Notes under the pieces: generated by a model
Databases searched by the model: none
Seen by the model: only the letters and a program-made list of their open reading frames with translations
What the model was told of the DNA's origin: nothing
Program-made: the position numbers and the translations under genes
Shown here: piece by piece, positions 45,853 through 53,941 of the stretch
How the letters are laid out: every line of letters starts with the position of its first letter
Numbering within the stretch: position 1 is the first letter of the stretch
Origin: UBA1140 sp964573285
Lineage (GTDB): Bacteria > Campylobacterota > Campylobacteria > Campylobacterales > Sulfurovaceae
Reading direction: 5' to 3'
Length of the DNA: 64,000 nucleotides
NCBI GenBank assembly: GCA_964573285.1
Contig: CAZNJD010000007.1
Location: 1 to 64,000 of the forward strand

Positions 45853-45880
45853 TCTAAGATAGAAAAAATTCTATCTTAGA
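45853..45880. terminator. Hairpin between the dnaJ side and the signalling operon
   Basis: TCTAAGATAGAA-AAAA-TTCTATCTTAGA, a 12-bp perfect stem with a 4-base loop, 10 bases beyond the stop of the minus-strand ODP gene. No T tract on either side. It would fit as a 3' end for that operon and for a plus-strand transcript from 45735. Confidence 0.55.
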
Positions 45881-45890
45881 AAATTCTAAT

Positions 45891-46700
45891 TTATAGATTA
45901 TCTATAAAACTTAACTCCTCATCACTAATATCTTTCATATAGTCACTACCACATTTTAACTCTTTGAGATATTTGAAAGCACTATTGATATTATCTTTGA
46001 GCATAATACTTCCATGTTGAGGCATAATATTAGTTACTTCTCTATCTTTGAAATTCATTAGAAAATTTCTACATACCTTATTTGAAGCTATATAATCTTG
46101 GTGAAACAAATCCATACTCTCTATATGTTCATTAAAATCATTTTCTAATATTAAATTCCATTCTAAACTAATTGATGCCCAAATATCACCTGAAAATAGT
46201 GTTTTAGTATATCTATTATAGATGGTAACAGCCCCTGGTGAGTGCATAAAAGGAGATGGTATAAACTCCAATACTGCACCAGACTCCAAAGTTAATGATG
46301 GTTTTTGTTCTGTATTAAAAAAATTATACTGCTTACCATCTTCTATATAATGTTGAATTAAAACATTAACAACAGGCGAAGTTATAATCTCTATATTTGG
46401 ATTAAGTTGCAACCAGTCAATCATAGCTGATGTGACATCAGGGTCTTGATGATTTACAAAAATTTTAGTAATATCATCAAGAGGCATTATCTGTTTAATT
46501 CTAGCTAATGTCTCTTGAAACTCCCCCCTACTTCCACAATCAATAATTATTCCATCTTTTTTATCTTTAATCAAATATATATTACTTCTCAATGCCTGAG
46601 ATGAAGTTGTTCCTACCCAATAGATTTTATGAAATCCTTTTTCAATAAGAGGAACAGCATCTTTCGTCAAATTATATTTTTTATTAATATCTATAGTCAT
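45891..46700 (-). CDS. ODP-type metallo-beta-lactamase-fold di-iron protein
   Basis: 269 residues, soluble. The lactamase fold carries a complete set of di-iron ligand candidates in flavodiiron order: H84-x-D86-x-D88 (NHQDPD), H153 (FMHSPG), D172 (SGDIW) and H229 (PQHGS). Unlike flavodiiron reductases it has no flavodoxin domain, matching the ODP family, in which such domains act as oxygen or NO sensors linked to chemotaxis or signalling. It is the last gene of the signalling operon, 4 bases after the receiver gene, so it is likely a sensory subunit. A hydrolase role is possible but the H-x-D-x-D form favours di-iron. Confidence 0.78.
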   Translation of the reverse strand: MTIDINKKYNLTKDAVPLIEKGFHKIYWVGTTSSQALRSNIYLIKDKKDGIIIDCGSRGEFQETLARIKQIMPLDDITKIFVNHQDPDVTSAMIDWLQLNPNIEIITSPVVNVLIQHYIEDGKQYNFFNTEQKPSLTLESGAVLEFIPSPFMHSPGAVTIYNRYTKTLFSGDIWASISLEWNLILENDFNEHIESMDLFHQDYIASNKVCRNFLMNFKDREVTNIMPQHGSIMLKDNINSAFKYLKELKCGSDYMKDISDEELSFIDNL

Positions 46701-46704
46701 AATA

Positions 46705-47772
46705 TTAGCTTAATCTATTTTTTATATCTCTAAATAAATCAAAATTAGTAATAAATAATTCTAAAAGTTTAGGCTCAAATTTAACCCCTTTTTCTCTCTT
46801 GATAATATCTATTGCATCCTCTGAAGATATGGTTTCAGGAGAATATATACGAGGTGTAGTTAACTCATCATAGAAGTTAACAATAGATGCAATTTGTGAG
46901 TATAGTGGTATCTCATCTCCTTTTAATCCATAGGGATAACCACTTCCATCCCAATTTTCTTGATGAGCTATAATTACCTGTTTAGCCATTTTAATAAGTG
47001 TAGTCTCTTCTAAATCCTCAACAACTGAAAGACCCAAAGTTGGATACTCTTTAAACCTTATATTTTGTGCGTTTTTTCTATCTTCTTTTGGTACTCTAAG
47101 CAATCCTATATCATAAATAGACATACAGTAGTAGAGGTTATCTATCTCTTTTGAATTTAATCCACATAGTTTTGCCATAGTTTTTGCATACTCTCCTAAT
47201 CGGATTGAGGCTTTCTCCTCTTTATAACTCTCCTCATGAGCTATATTACCTAACTTTTCCAAAAGTTTTTTTTGTGAACCAATTGCTATCTCAATAGCTT
47301 TTTTAAGGTCACATAATTGATGTTCTGAAGAAGCATTTTGAGTCTGGGCATCATCTTTTATATCATATAGTAAATCACAAAAATATTTAATACGCAAATG
47401 GTTAAATACCCTTAATTTAAGCTCTTCTGGACTATAAGGTTTGGATATAAAATCATTTGCTCCTAATTGATAAGTTGTTCGTTTCTCATCCTCTTTTGAA
47501 GTAACTACAATAACTGGAATACTTTTATATTCAGGATTAGATTTTAATATTCTTAGTGTCTCAATACCATCCATAATAGGCATCAAAATATCTAATAATA
47601 TTATATCTACAACCTCTTTATCTAGCATTTCAAGAGCCTCTTTACCATGACCTGCTTCTAATACAGTAATATTTTTAAACTCTTCAAAAATAGATGATGC
47701 TAATGCCTGATTGAACTCATCATCATCTACACTTAAAATTATAATCTTATCAAACTCTTCAAGTTCTTTCAT
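46705..47772 (-). CDS. Response regulator with degenerate HD-GYP-type domain
   Basis: 355 residues. Receiver domain (8-125) with acidic pocket DDD at 16-18, phospho-acceptor D61 in LLDILMPIMDG, and the switch Thr and Lys (VVTSKED, SKPY). The C-terminal part (about 160-350) follows the HD-GYP pattern: HQENWDGSGYP at 270-280 and KGDEIPLYSQIASIVNFYD, but the HD pair is Y220-D221. Since the HD residues bind the metals, c-di-GMP hydrolysis is doubtful. It overlaps the kinase stop by one base. Confidence 0.85.
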   Translation of the reverse strand: MKELEEFDKIIILSVDDDEFNQALASSIFEEFKNITVLEAGHGKEALEMLDKEVVDIILLDILMPIMDGIETLRILKSNPEYKSIPVIVVTSKEDEKRTTYQLGANDFISKPYSPEELKLRVFNHLRIKYFCDLLYDIKDDAQTQNASSEHQLCDLKKAIEIAIGSQKKLLEKLGNIAHEESYKEEKASIRLGEYAKTMAKLCGLNSKEIDNLYYCMSIYDIGLLRVPKEDRKNAQNIRFKEYPTLGLSVVEDLEETTLIKMAKQVIIAHQENWDGSGYPYGLKGDEIPLYSQIASIVNFYDELTTPRIYSPETISSEDAIDIIKREKGVKFEPKLLELFITNFDLFRDIKNRLS

Positions 47773-49856
47773 TATTTATTCTCCTCTTCTTTTTTCTCAT
47801 CTAACAAATTTTTAACACATACCAAAAGCTCATTTTTGGGAGCAACCAAAGCCATGAAATCCCCTTTTTCAGATATTTTTTGTAGTTCTCCTGCCTTACT
47901 AGCTAAATCTTTAATACCAATATTGGATAATACACCTTTGAGTGCATGGAAATCTTCGACAAGTTCTTTTATATTTTTATCTTGGAAATTTTTATTAATT
48001 CGTCTTACATATTCTGCAATACTACTTAATGCCTTATTAAAAAGCCTATTAGATACATTATCATTAAAATTATTTTTTAGATGATTGAGTGCTATAGTTT
48101 TCATATTTGAACACCCATTGCTATCTGTTTCTATTATTTCAGACTCTTCTTCTTTATATTTTGGGTCAAGCGTCTGTTTGTCTATATCACTAAACTCATT
48201 ATGTATAAGTTTCAATAATTTACTCTCTATATCAGCTCTCTCTAATGGTTTTTCAATAAAGTCATTCATTCCTGACTCTTCTGCTGCTAGTTTATCCTCT
48301 TTATAAACATTGGCACTCATACATATAATAGGTGTTTTTTTATCAAATTCTCTAATCTTACGAGTTGCTTCCAATCCATCCATAACAGGCATACGCATAT
48401 CCATTAAAATTGCATCATAATTTCTATTTTTAGCTTTTTCAACTGCTATTGCACCATTTTCAGCAGTATCACAACTAATAGAGAAGAAGTTATTGAGCAT
48501 CTCTTTTTCATATTCACGGTTGAGTTCAACATCTTCAACAATCAAAATATCTAATTTAGAATAATCAATCTCATCATCATTATCGAAAAACTCTTTTGAA
48601 TAGACCTCTTCAATATATTTTATAAATCTTTGATATGCAATAGGTTTGTTAATCACAGTATCAAACTCTGATAAATTTTTATCATGGTCATCACCTTCAA
48701 GAGCAATAATTTTAATATGAGAATTTATCGCTTTGAGAGTTCCTGCAATATCTGTTGTATGATTTTTAAATATATCTACATCAAATATAGCTACATCATA
48801 AAACTTTCCACTAGCTACCATCTGTATAAGGGATGAAGTTATATCTCCTTGGAGAATATCATAATTTTGAAAATTTACACCCAAATTCATGAACTCTTTT
48901 GATAATTTGGCTACAAAATCATCTTTTTCAGCAAACATCATTACATTAGCTTTATTCAGAGCCTTACCTATCTCTTTTTTGCTAGATTTCTTTACAACTA
49001 TAGTAACTTGAAAACTACTTCCAATATCAGGTTCAGAATCAACTACTATTTCACCATCCATCATACCTGCAATCTGTTGAGATATATAAAGTCCTAGTCC
49101 TGTTCCTTGTGTTTTATCGGTTGATTGAAATGGGTCAAATAGTGTTTCCGATACTTCAGCAGGAATACCATTCCCCGTATCATCTACATTTACAGTTATT
49201 TTGAGTTTATCATTATCTATATCTTGAATTTCTTTAATATAAAAACGAATAGAACCTTTTTTTGTAAATTTAGCAGCATTAGATAAGAGATTAATAAAAA
49301 TCTGTTTAAGCCGTTTATCATCTGCATAAATTTTATACTCTAACATAGGAATATCTACAATAAAATCAACCTCTTTTTTAATTCGTGAACGAATAAGATT
49401 TGCACAATCAGTAAGTACATCATCTAAATCAATCTCTTTTGGTGACAATTCAATTCTATTATCTCCTATTTTCGCAACATCAAGTAAATCACTAACTAAT
49501 GATAATAAATGATTAGAACTTTGTACCATACTATCTAAATATCTTTTTTGTTTATTATTTAGTGCCGTATCATCTAATAGTTCACTATATCCTAAAATTG
49601 CAGTAAGTGGTGTTCTTAACTCATGACTCACAGAAGCAATAAATCTCTTTTCATTACTTAGAGACTCTTCTAACTCCTCATTTACCTGTGATAGGATATG
49701 TGAAACAGTTAGTCTATCTTCATTTGCTTTTTTATATTTTTTTTCTACTTTATTTAACTCTTCTTGCAGTCTCTCAACTCGTTTTATAGTCATATCTTTA
49801 TCTTTAAAATCAGCTGTTGAGTTGATACTATTAATTATATTTTGTACTAACATCAT
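47772..49856 (-). CDS. Soluble hybrid histidine kinase with receiver and Hpt domains
   Basis: 694 residues without membrane spans. Order: N-terminal coiled coil (20-70), HisKA with H78 in SVSHELRTP, HATPase (N box INLLSNAAKFT, G boxes DDTGNGIP and GTGLGLYIS), a degenerate pseudo-receiver (about 305-425), a full receiver (about 435-560; LIVEDVELN, MDMRMPVMDG, EKPL), and an Hpt domain with phospho-His in DFHALKGVL near residue 640. This is a complete phosphorelay in one chain. There is no sensory domain of its own, so input probably comes from the neighbouring FIST and ODP proteins (inference). Confidence 0.9.
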   Translation of the reverse strand: MMLVQNIINSINSTADFKDKDMTIKRVERLQEELNKVEKKYKKANEDRLTVSHILSQVNEELEESLSNEKRFIASVSHELRTPLTAILGYSELLDDTALNNKQKRYLDSMVQSSNHLLSLVSDLLDVAKIGDNRIELSPKEIDLDDVLTDCANLIRSRIKKEVDFIVDIPMLEYKIYADDKRLKQIFINLLSNAAKFTKKGSIRFYIKEIQDIDNDKLKITVNVDDTGNGIPAEVSETLFDPFQSTDKTQGTGLGLYISQQIAGMMDGEIVVDSEPDIGSSFQVTIVVKKSSKKEIGKALNKANVMMFAEKDDFVAKLSKEFMNLGVNFQNYDILQGDITSSLIQMVASGKFYDVAIFDVDIFKNHTTDIAGTLKAINSHIKIIALEGDDHDKNLSEFDTVINKPIAYQRFIKYIEEVYSKEFFDNDDEIDYSKLDILIVEDVELNREYEKEMLNNFFSISCDTAENGAIAVEKAKNRNYDAILMDMRMPVMDGLEATRKIREFDKKTPIICMSANVYKEDKLAAEESGMNDFIEKPLERADIESKLLKLIHNEFSDIDKQTLDPKYKEEESEIIETDSNGCSNMKTIALNHLKNNFNDNVSNRLFNKALSSIAEYVRRINKNFQDKNIKELVEDFHALKGVLSNIGIKDLASKAGELQKISEKGDFMALVAPKNELLVCVKNLLDEKKEEENK

Positions 49857-49859
49857 AAT

Positions 49860-50996
49860 CTATATCTCCTTATCTCTTAATAGTGCAGTGACAAAAGTCT
49901 CATTATGAAAACCATATCCTCCAGGGAAAGCACCAATTTCACCATAGGCAAAAAATCCAATTAATGGAACTTCTGTATTATTATATACAGCTTCAATCTC
50001 TTTGATAGTCAAATCACCAAGCACCTGTTTTCTTGAACAACAAGGAAATACCAATGCAATTTCAGGTTTAAAATCTTCTCTTTTGGCTAAACAATCTTTG
50101 ATACTATTATCAACATGCTCTATAATTACTTTACCTTTGGCAGCAGAGAGCCTAACTCTGGATTTTTCTTCAACATGTCCTGCAAAAATTAGTGAACCAT
50201 CATCTTCATTAATCTCTAATACTGCTCTATAAACTACTTGCCCATTTCTCATAGTTACTTCAAGAGGATATTCAATACCCACTTGTGGCATATCATCATT
50301 ACTAATATTGAGATACTGTTTATAAAAATCAATAGCAGGTTTACCATCTATCTTATATACTATATTTTTATGAGCTTTAGTTACAATTCTCTCTTTGCCC
50401 ATACCACTCCAACCAAAAGCTCTAGCTCCGACAATATCAATCTTCTCTCTATCTATTGCCAAAGCTACAATTCCATGATTGGAAAAGTTATCTTTGGAAA
50501 AAATAAATGTATCTTTAAGAAGTAAATCATCCCCTGCTGCTCCTCCAAATACATACTCTATTCCACTTGCGACAACTCCTTGCGTATATGCATCATTATC
50601 AAAAGCAAGTCCTGAAGTAACTGTAATAATAGCAGGGTCAGAAAACTCTTTTTTTGCCCATGAGGCTATCTGTTCACCTGCTTTATAATAGTGTTCACCT
50701 TCAACTTGAATCAGTTTCAGTGATATAGCAGATGGATTAATATCTAGTAACATACAAACTATACTATCCTCTTTTTCATTAACACCTAATATCTCATCTG
50801 CATAAATCTCGCCTACAGTAGTAGAACCAAAAACCCAAAATGAGTATCTATTTAGTTCGGCGACCATCTTTCTAATATTATATTTTGGTGATGTATAAAT
50901 AAATGCTAAAGATGGTTGAAAATTATTACTTATTTTATTATCTATCTGTTTTATCAAATCACTAATTGAATAGCTATGTATTATTGTACTTTTCAT
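49860..50996 (-). CDS. FIST domain sensory protein
   Basis: 378 residues, soluble. FIST-N region (AFIYTSPKYNIRKMVAELN, VFGSTTVGEIYADEI) and FIST-C region (YKQYLNISNDDMPQVGIEYP, ALVFPCCSRKQVLG, LIGFFAYGEIGAFPG). FIST domains are found with histidine kinases, chemoreceptors and cyclic-nucleotide enzymes and are proposed to bind small ligands such as amino acids. The CC pair in PCCSRK is a notable possible redox or metal site. It lies between receiver and kinase genes, 3 bases from both. Confidence 0.88.
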   Translation of the reverse strand: MKSTIIHSYSISDLIKQIDNKISNNFQPSLAFIYTSPKYNIRKMVAELNRYSFWVFGSTTVGEIYADEILGVNEKEDSIVCMLLDINPSAISLKLIQVEGEHYYKAGEQIASWAKKEFSDPAIITVTSGLAFDNDAYTQGVVASGIEYVFGGAAGDDLLLKDTFIFSKDNFSNHGIVALAIDREKIDIVGARAFGWSGMGKERIVTKAHKNIVYKIDGKPAIDFYKQYLNISNDDMPQVGIEYPLEVTMRNGQVVYRAVLEINEDDGSLIFAGHVEEKSRVRLSAAKGKVIIEHVDNSIKDCLAKREDFKPEIALVFPCCSRKQVLGDLTIKEIEAVYNNTEVPLIGFFAYGEIGAFPGGYGFHNETFVTALLRDKEI

Positions 50997-50998
50997 AT

Positions 50999-52099
50999 CT
51001 ACGCATACTCCTTTTTATCTGAAATTTGTTTAATTATTTTTTCTCTTAACTCAAAGAAATAATCAAAATGAGTTAAGAATAGTTTAATAATTTTGGGATG
51101 AAATTTTTTACCTTGCCCTGCTTTTAAACTATTATGCGTCTTTTCTTTACTGTCTAAATTCCTACACATTTCATCAAATGCTTCCACAATCGATATAATA
51201 TAAGCAGATATATAAATCTCATTCTCTTTTCTCTGCTTGGGAAATCCAGTTCCATCAAAATGCTCTTTATATTGAGTCATTATCTGTTTGGTTACTTTTA
51301 TAAAATCTGTATCTATAGAGTTATTTATAAGTAAATATCCTGATAATAGATATTGATAATCTGTTTTTTTATCTTTTTCTATAGATAATATTTCACCAAT
51401 ATTTCGTAACATTGAAGCATAATATATATTATCAGATTTTTTTTCATCATATCCAATCAATTTACTCAACGCTTTAGATAGAGTTGCTACCGTTGTAAGA
51501 TTATACATACTCTCTTTTGATACCAATAGTTTTATCATATTATAAAAAGTCTCTTTTTGAGATATTTCAATATCCTCTATAGTATAGTTCTGACTGTTTT
51601 TATTCAAAGCTTCATCTATCTCCTGTGGGGTTTGCTCTTTTTCTTTGGCTTGTGTTGCAATAAGTGTAGTATCTATCTCTTCTTTTGATAATTGATTATA
51701 TTTGGCTCTATACTGCTTCTTTTCTATATGGGCATAAATCCTTGAAGATAGTTCAGATAATTTAAATGGCTTAGAGATAAAATCATCTGCACCCATAGCA
51801 TATAATTTATTCATCTCTTGCTCATCAGTAGTTATAATAACTATAGGTGTAAAATCATATTTTGCTTCTTGTCTAATCTCTCGTATAGTATCATATCCAT
51901 CCATTTTAGGCATATGTAAATCTAATAATATCATATCAACAGAATTTTGTGATAAAAGTTCCAATGCTTCTATGCCATCTTCTGCTTCTAAAAAATGTAT
52001 TGTAGGGATTTTATATAATAGTGAAACAACTAATTGTCTATTAAAGGCATCATCATCTGCAATTAAAACAGTAATATCACCTAATGCTTCCCATTTCAT
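50999..52099 (-). CDS. Response regulator with strongly degenerate HD-GYP-type domain
   Basis: 366 residues. Receiver (about 8-125): DDD pocket at 15-17, D60 in LLDLHMPKMDG, switch Thr and Lys (IITTDEQ, SKPF). C-terminal region (about 180-355) aligns with the second receiver protein of this operon: YKEHFDGTGFP at 277-287 matches HHExxDGxGYP, but the HD pair is R232-N233 and GYP is GFP. Metal binding is probably lost. First gene of the operon; ribosome binding site AAAGGAG precedes ATG 52099. Confidence 0.83.
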   Translation of the reverse strand: MKWEALGDITVLIADDDAFNRQLVVSLLYKIPTIHFLEAEDGIEALELLSQNSVDMILLDLHMPKMDGYDTIREIRQEAKYDFTPIVIITTDEQEMNKLYAMGADDFISKPFKLSELSSRIYAHIEKKQYRAKYNQLSKEEIDTTLIATQAKEKEQTPQEIDEALNKNSQNYTIEDIEISQKETFYNMIKLLVSKESMYNLTTVATLSKALSKLIGYDEKKSDNIYYASMLRNIGEILSIEKDKKTDYQYLLSGYLLINNSIDTDFIKVTKQIMTQYKEHFDGTGFPKQRKENEIYISAYIISIVEAFDEMCRNLDSKEKTHNSLKAGQGKKFHPKIIKLFLTHFDYFFELREKIIKQISDKKEYA

Positions 52100-52436
52100 A
52101 GCTCTCCTTTCGTATTAATATAAAAATAAACTTAAAATATTTCCTTAATTATACACCAAAGAGATTAAATTTATAATATTTATTTAACTTATTTTTATAA
52201 ATATTTCACTTAAGTATATTTTTATAATCAAATCTTTTAGATTATATTTTTTTCTATTCTTTTTCTTTAATTTGATAATATATGCTGTTATATGAAATTT
52301 TTTTAATGAAATTAATTAAAACTCACTCTTGTATCACATTTTTTTGACATTATTGAAAATCATGAAAATTATGAAAATTATAATGGAGTCGAACTACTCC
52401 TAAATAATACAAAGATATTAGTTCTGGGGAGAATAG
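52100..52436. other. AT-rich divergent regulatory region
   Basis: 337 bases between the signalling operon (-) and the OmpR-type regulator (+). No gene seen. It holds TATAAT boxes toward both sides (52148-52153 minus; 52379-52384 plus), a short hairpin GGAGT-CGAACT-ACTCC at 52385-52400, a TTGACA at 52344-52349, and a short repeated phrase (ATGAAAATT) just before the plus-strand box. These could be binding sites for the adjacent regulators. Confidence 0.45.
52148..52153 (-). promoter_or_regulatory. Putative -10 box of the five-gene signalling operon
   Basis: TGTATAAT on the minus strand, 49 bases upstream of ATG 52099. Confidence 0.5.
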
Positions 52437-53114
52437 TTGAAAATATTAAAAAAATTAAGTATTTTATATGTTGAAAATAACACAATAATATTAGATAAAT
52501 ATTCACCAATTTTGAAATCAAACTGTGATACTCTATATATTTCAAATAATGGTAAAGAGGCTTATCTAATATACAAAGAAAAAAAACCACATCTAATAGT
52601 GATGGACTTATATGCTTCTCAAATAGATGGAGTTACACTTGCTAAAAAGATAAGAGAAGAGGATAACACAACTTACTTAATAGCCTTAACCCATTATGTT
52701 GGTAGAGAGTTATTACTAGAAATTGTTAATTTACATTTTTCTAGCTATCTCATTAAACCTGTTAATAAATCTGAACTACTTAATGCACTACAAAAAGTAT
52801 CCAAAAAAATCAGTAAGAAAAAGATAACTTATTTAATGGAAAATTGTTTTTGGAATAGTAATACAAAATCACTTTTTTATCAAGATAAACAGATTTTTTT
52901 GACCAAAAGAGAACAAAAACTTTTTCAGTTATTAATAGAAAAAAATGGTATGCCAAGTAGTGATGATGAGATATTCTTTTATGTATGGGAGAATGATTTT
53001 GATAAAACAGTAACAAATGCTTCTATAAGAACACTTATAAAAAACTTGCGTAAAAAAATCCCAATAGGTCTAATAGAGAATGTATATGGGGTGGGATATA
53101 AAATTAATCTGTAA
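52437..53114 (+). CDS. OmpR-type response regulator, copy 1
   Basis: 225 residues from a TTG start, supported by GGGGAG about 5 bases upstream. Receiver domain (about 5-120) with D57 in VMDLYASQIDG, Thr in ALTHY and Lys in LIKPV, but the acidic pocket reads E13-N14 in place of two acids. C-terminal winged-helix DNA-binding domain (about 140-225; LTKREQKLFQLLIEKNG, TNASIRTLIKNLRKKI, GVGYKI). Divergent from the signalling operon, so a candidate regulator of it. Paralogue of the next gene. Confidence 0.86.
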   Translation: MKILKKLSILYVENNTIILDKYSPILKSNCDTLYISNNGKEAYLIYKEKKPHLIVMDLYASQIDGVTLAKKIREEDNTTYLIALTHYVGRELLLEIVNLHFSSYLIKPVNKSELLNALQKVSKKISKKKITYLMENCFWNSNTKSLFYQDKQIFLTKREQKLFQLLIEKNGMPSSDDEIFFYVWENDFDKTVTNASIRTLIKNLRKKIPIGLIENVYGVGYKINL

Positions 53115-53207
53115 ATTTTAATTTTACACAATTACTCTACTTTTACCACACAGTTATTTTACTTTTTTTTGAGATGATTAATAAGTTTTAATAAAAAGGG
53201 AAGTATA

Positions 53208-53270
53208 ATGAAAAAAATAAAACAATTAAAAATATATAAAAATATTTTATATATTCTAAAAAGAGTATAG
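53208..53270 (+). CDS. Possible 20-residue leader ORF
   Basis: ATG with AAAAAGGGAAG upstream, 20 codons (MKKIKQLKIYKNILYILKRV), stop TAG one base before the ATG of the next regulator. It may couple or regulate translation of that gene. Lys/Ile-rich composition may simply reflect AT bias. Confidence 0.25.
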   Translation: MKKIKQLKIYKNILYILKRV

Positions 53271-53271
53271 A

Positions 53272-53940
53272 ATGAAAAGATTAGACTCATTAACTCTATT
53301 ATATATTGATTTTATAAGCCAAGAGAGAGAACAATACTTATCTATTTTTCAAAAATATCTTAAAAGAGTATTAGTAACACATGAGAATCTATTGCAATAT
53401 TATAATGAATATAAGCCAGATATTATTGTGATAGATTTATTCGTTCCCAATACTTTAGACTTTATTAGAAAAATTAGAGAAACAGATGACAAAGTAATTA
53501 TTATGGCTCTAACTAAAGACTCTACAGTCAAAACTCTAATGAGTATTGTAGAACTCTCTTTTTCTAGTTATCTTATTAAACCTGTTGAGAATAAAGAACT
53601 TAGAGAAGAGTTGCTAAAAATATCTAAAAAAATAGATGACAAAGATAAAATATTATTACCATTTTTTTGTCAATGGGATATAAAAAGCAAGATACTTTTT
53701 TATAAAAATGAAATGGTATATCTAACTAGGAGAGAATCTAAACTATTTGAGTTGCTAATTCAAAAAAAAGGTAAATTCTGTAGTGATGATGAAATTTTAT
53801 ATTTTGTGTGGAGTGATGATTTTGAAACCTCTGTATCCAAATCATCTATACGAACACTTATTAAAAATTTACGCAGAAAACTACCAGAGGGATTAATAGA
53901 AAATCAATATGGAGTAGGATATAAACTTATAATAGCATAA
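53272..53940 (+). CDS. OmpR-type response regulator, copy 2
   Basis: 222 residues. Receiver (about 7-118) with D55 in VIDLFVPNTLD, Thr in ALTKD and Lys in LIKPV; the acidic pocket is D13-F14, so one acid is missing. Winged-helix domain (about 140-222; LTRRESKLFELLIQKKG, KSSIRTLIKNLRRKL, GVGYKL). Clearly a tandem duplicate of copy 1. No ribosome binding site of its own is obvious, so it may depend on the upstream mini-ORF. Converges with the HAD gene with one base between stops. Confidence 0.86.
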   Translation: MKRLDSLTLLYIDFISQEREQYLSIFQKYLKRVLVTHENLLQYYNEYKPDIIVIDLFVPNTLDFIRKIRETDDKVIIMALTKDSTVKTLMSIVELSFSSYLIKPVENKELREELLKISKKIDDKDKILLPFFCQWDIKSKILFYKNEMVYLTRRESKLFELLIQKKGKFCSDDEILYFVWSDDFETSVSKSSIRTLIKNLRRKLPEGLIENQYGVGYKLIIA

Positions 53941-53941
53941 C

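Noticed and set aside
52344..52384. TTGACA with TATAAT as a classical -35/-10 promoter
   Set aside because: The spacing is 29 bases, too long for one sigma70 promoter; the -10 box alone is retained.
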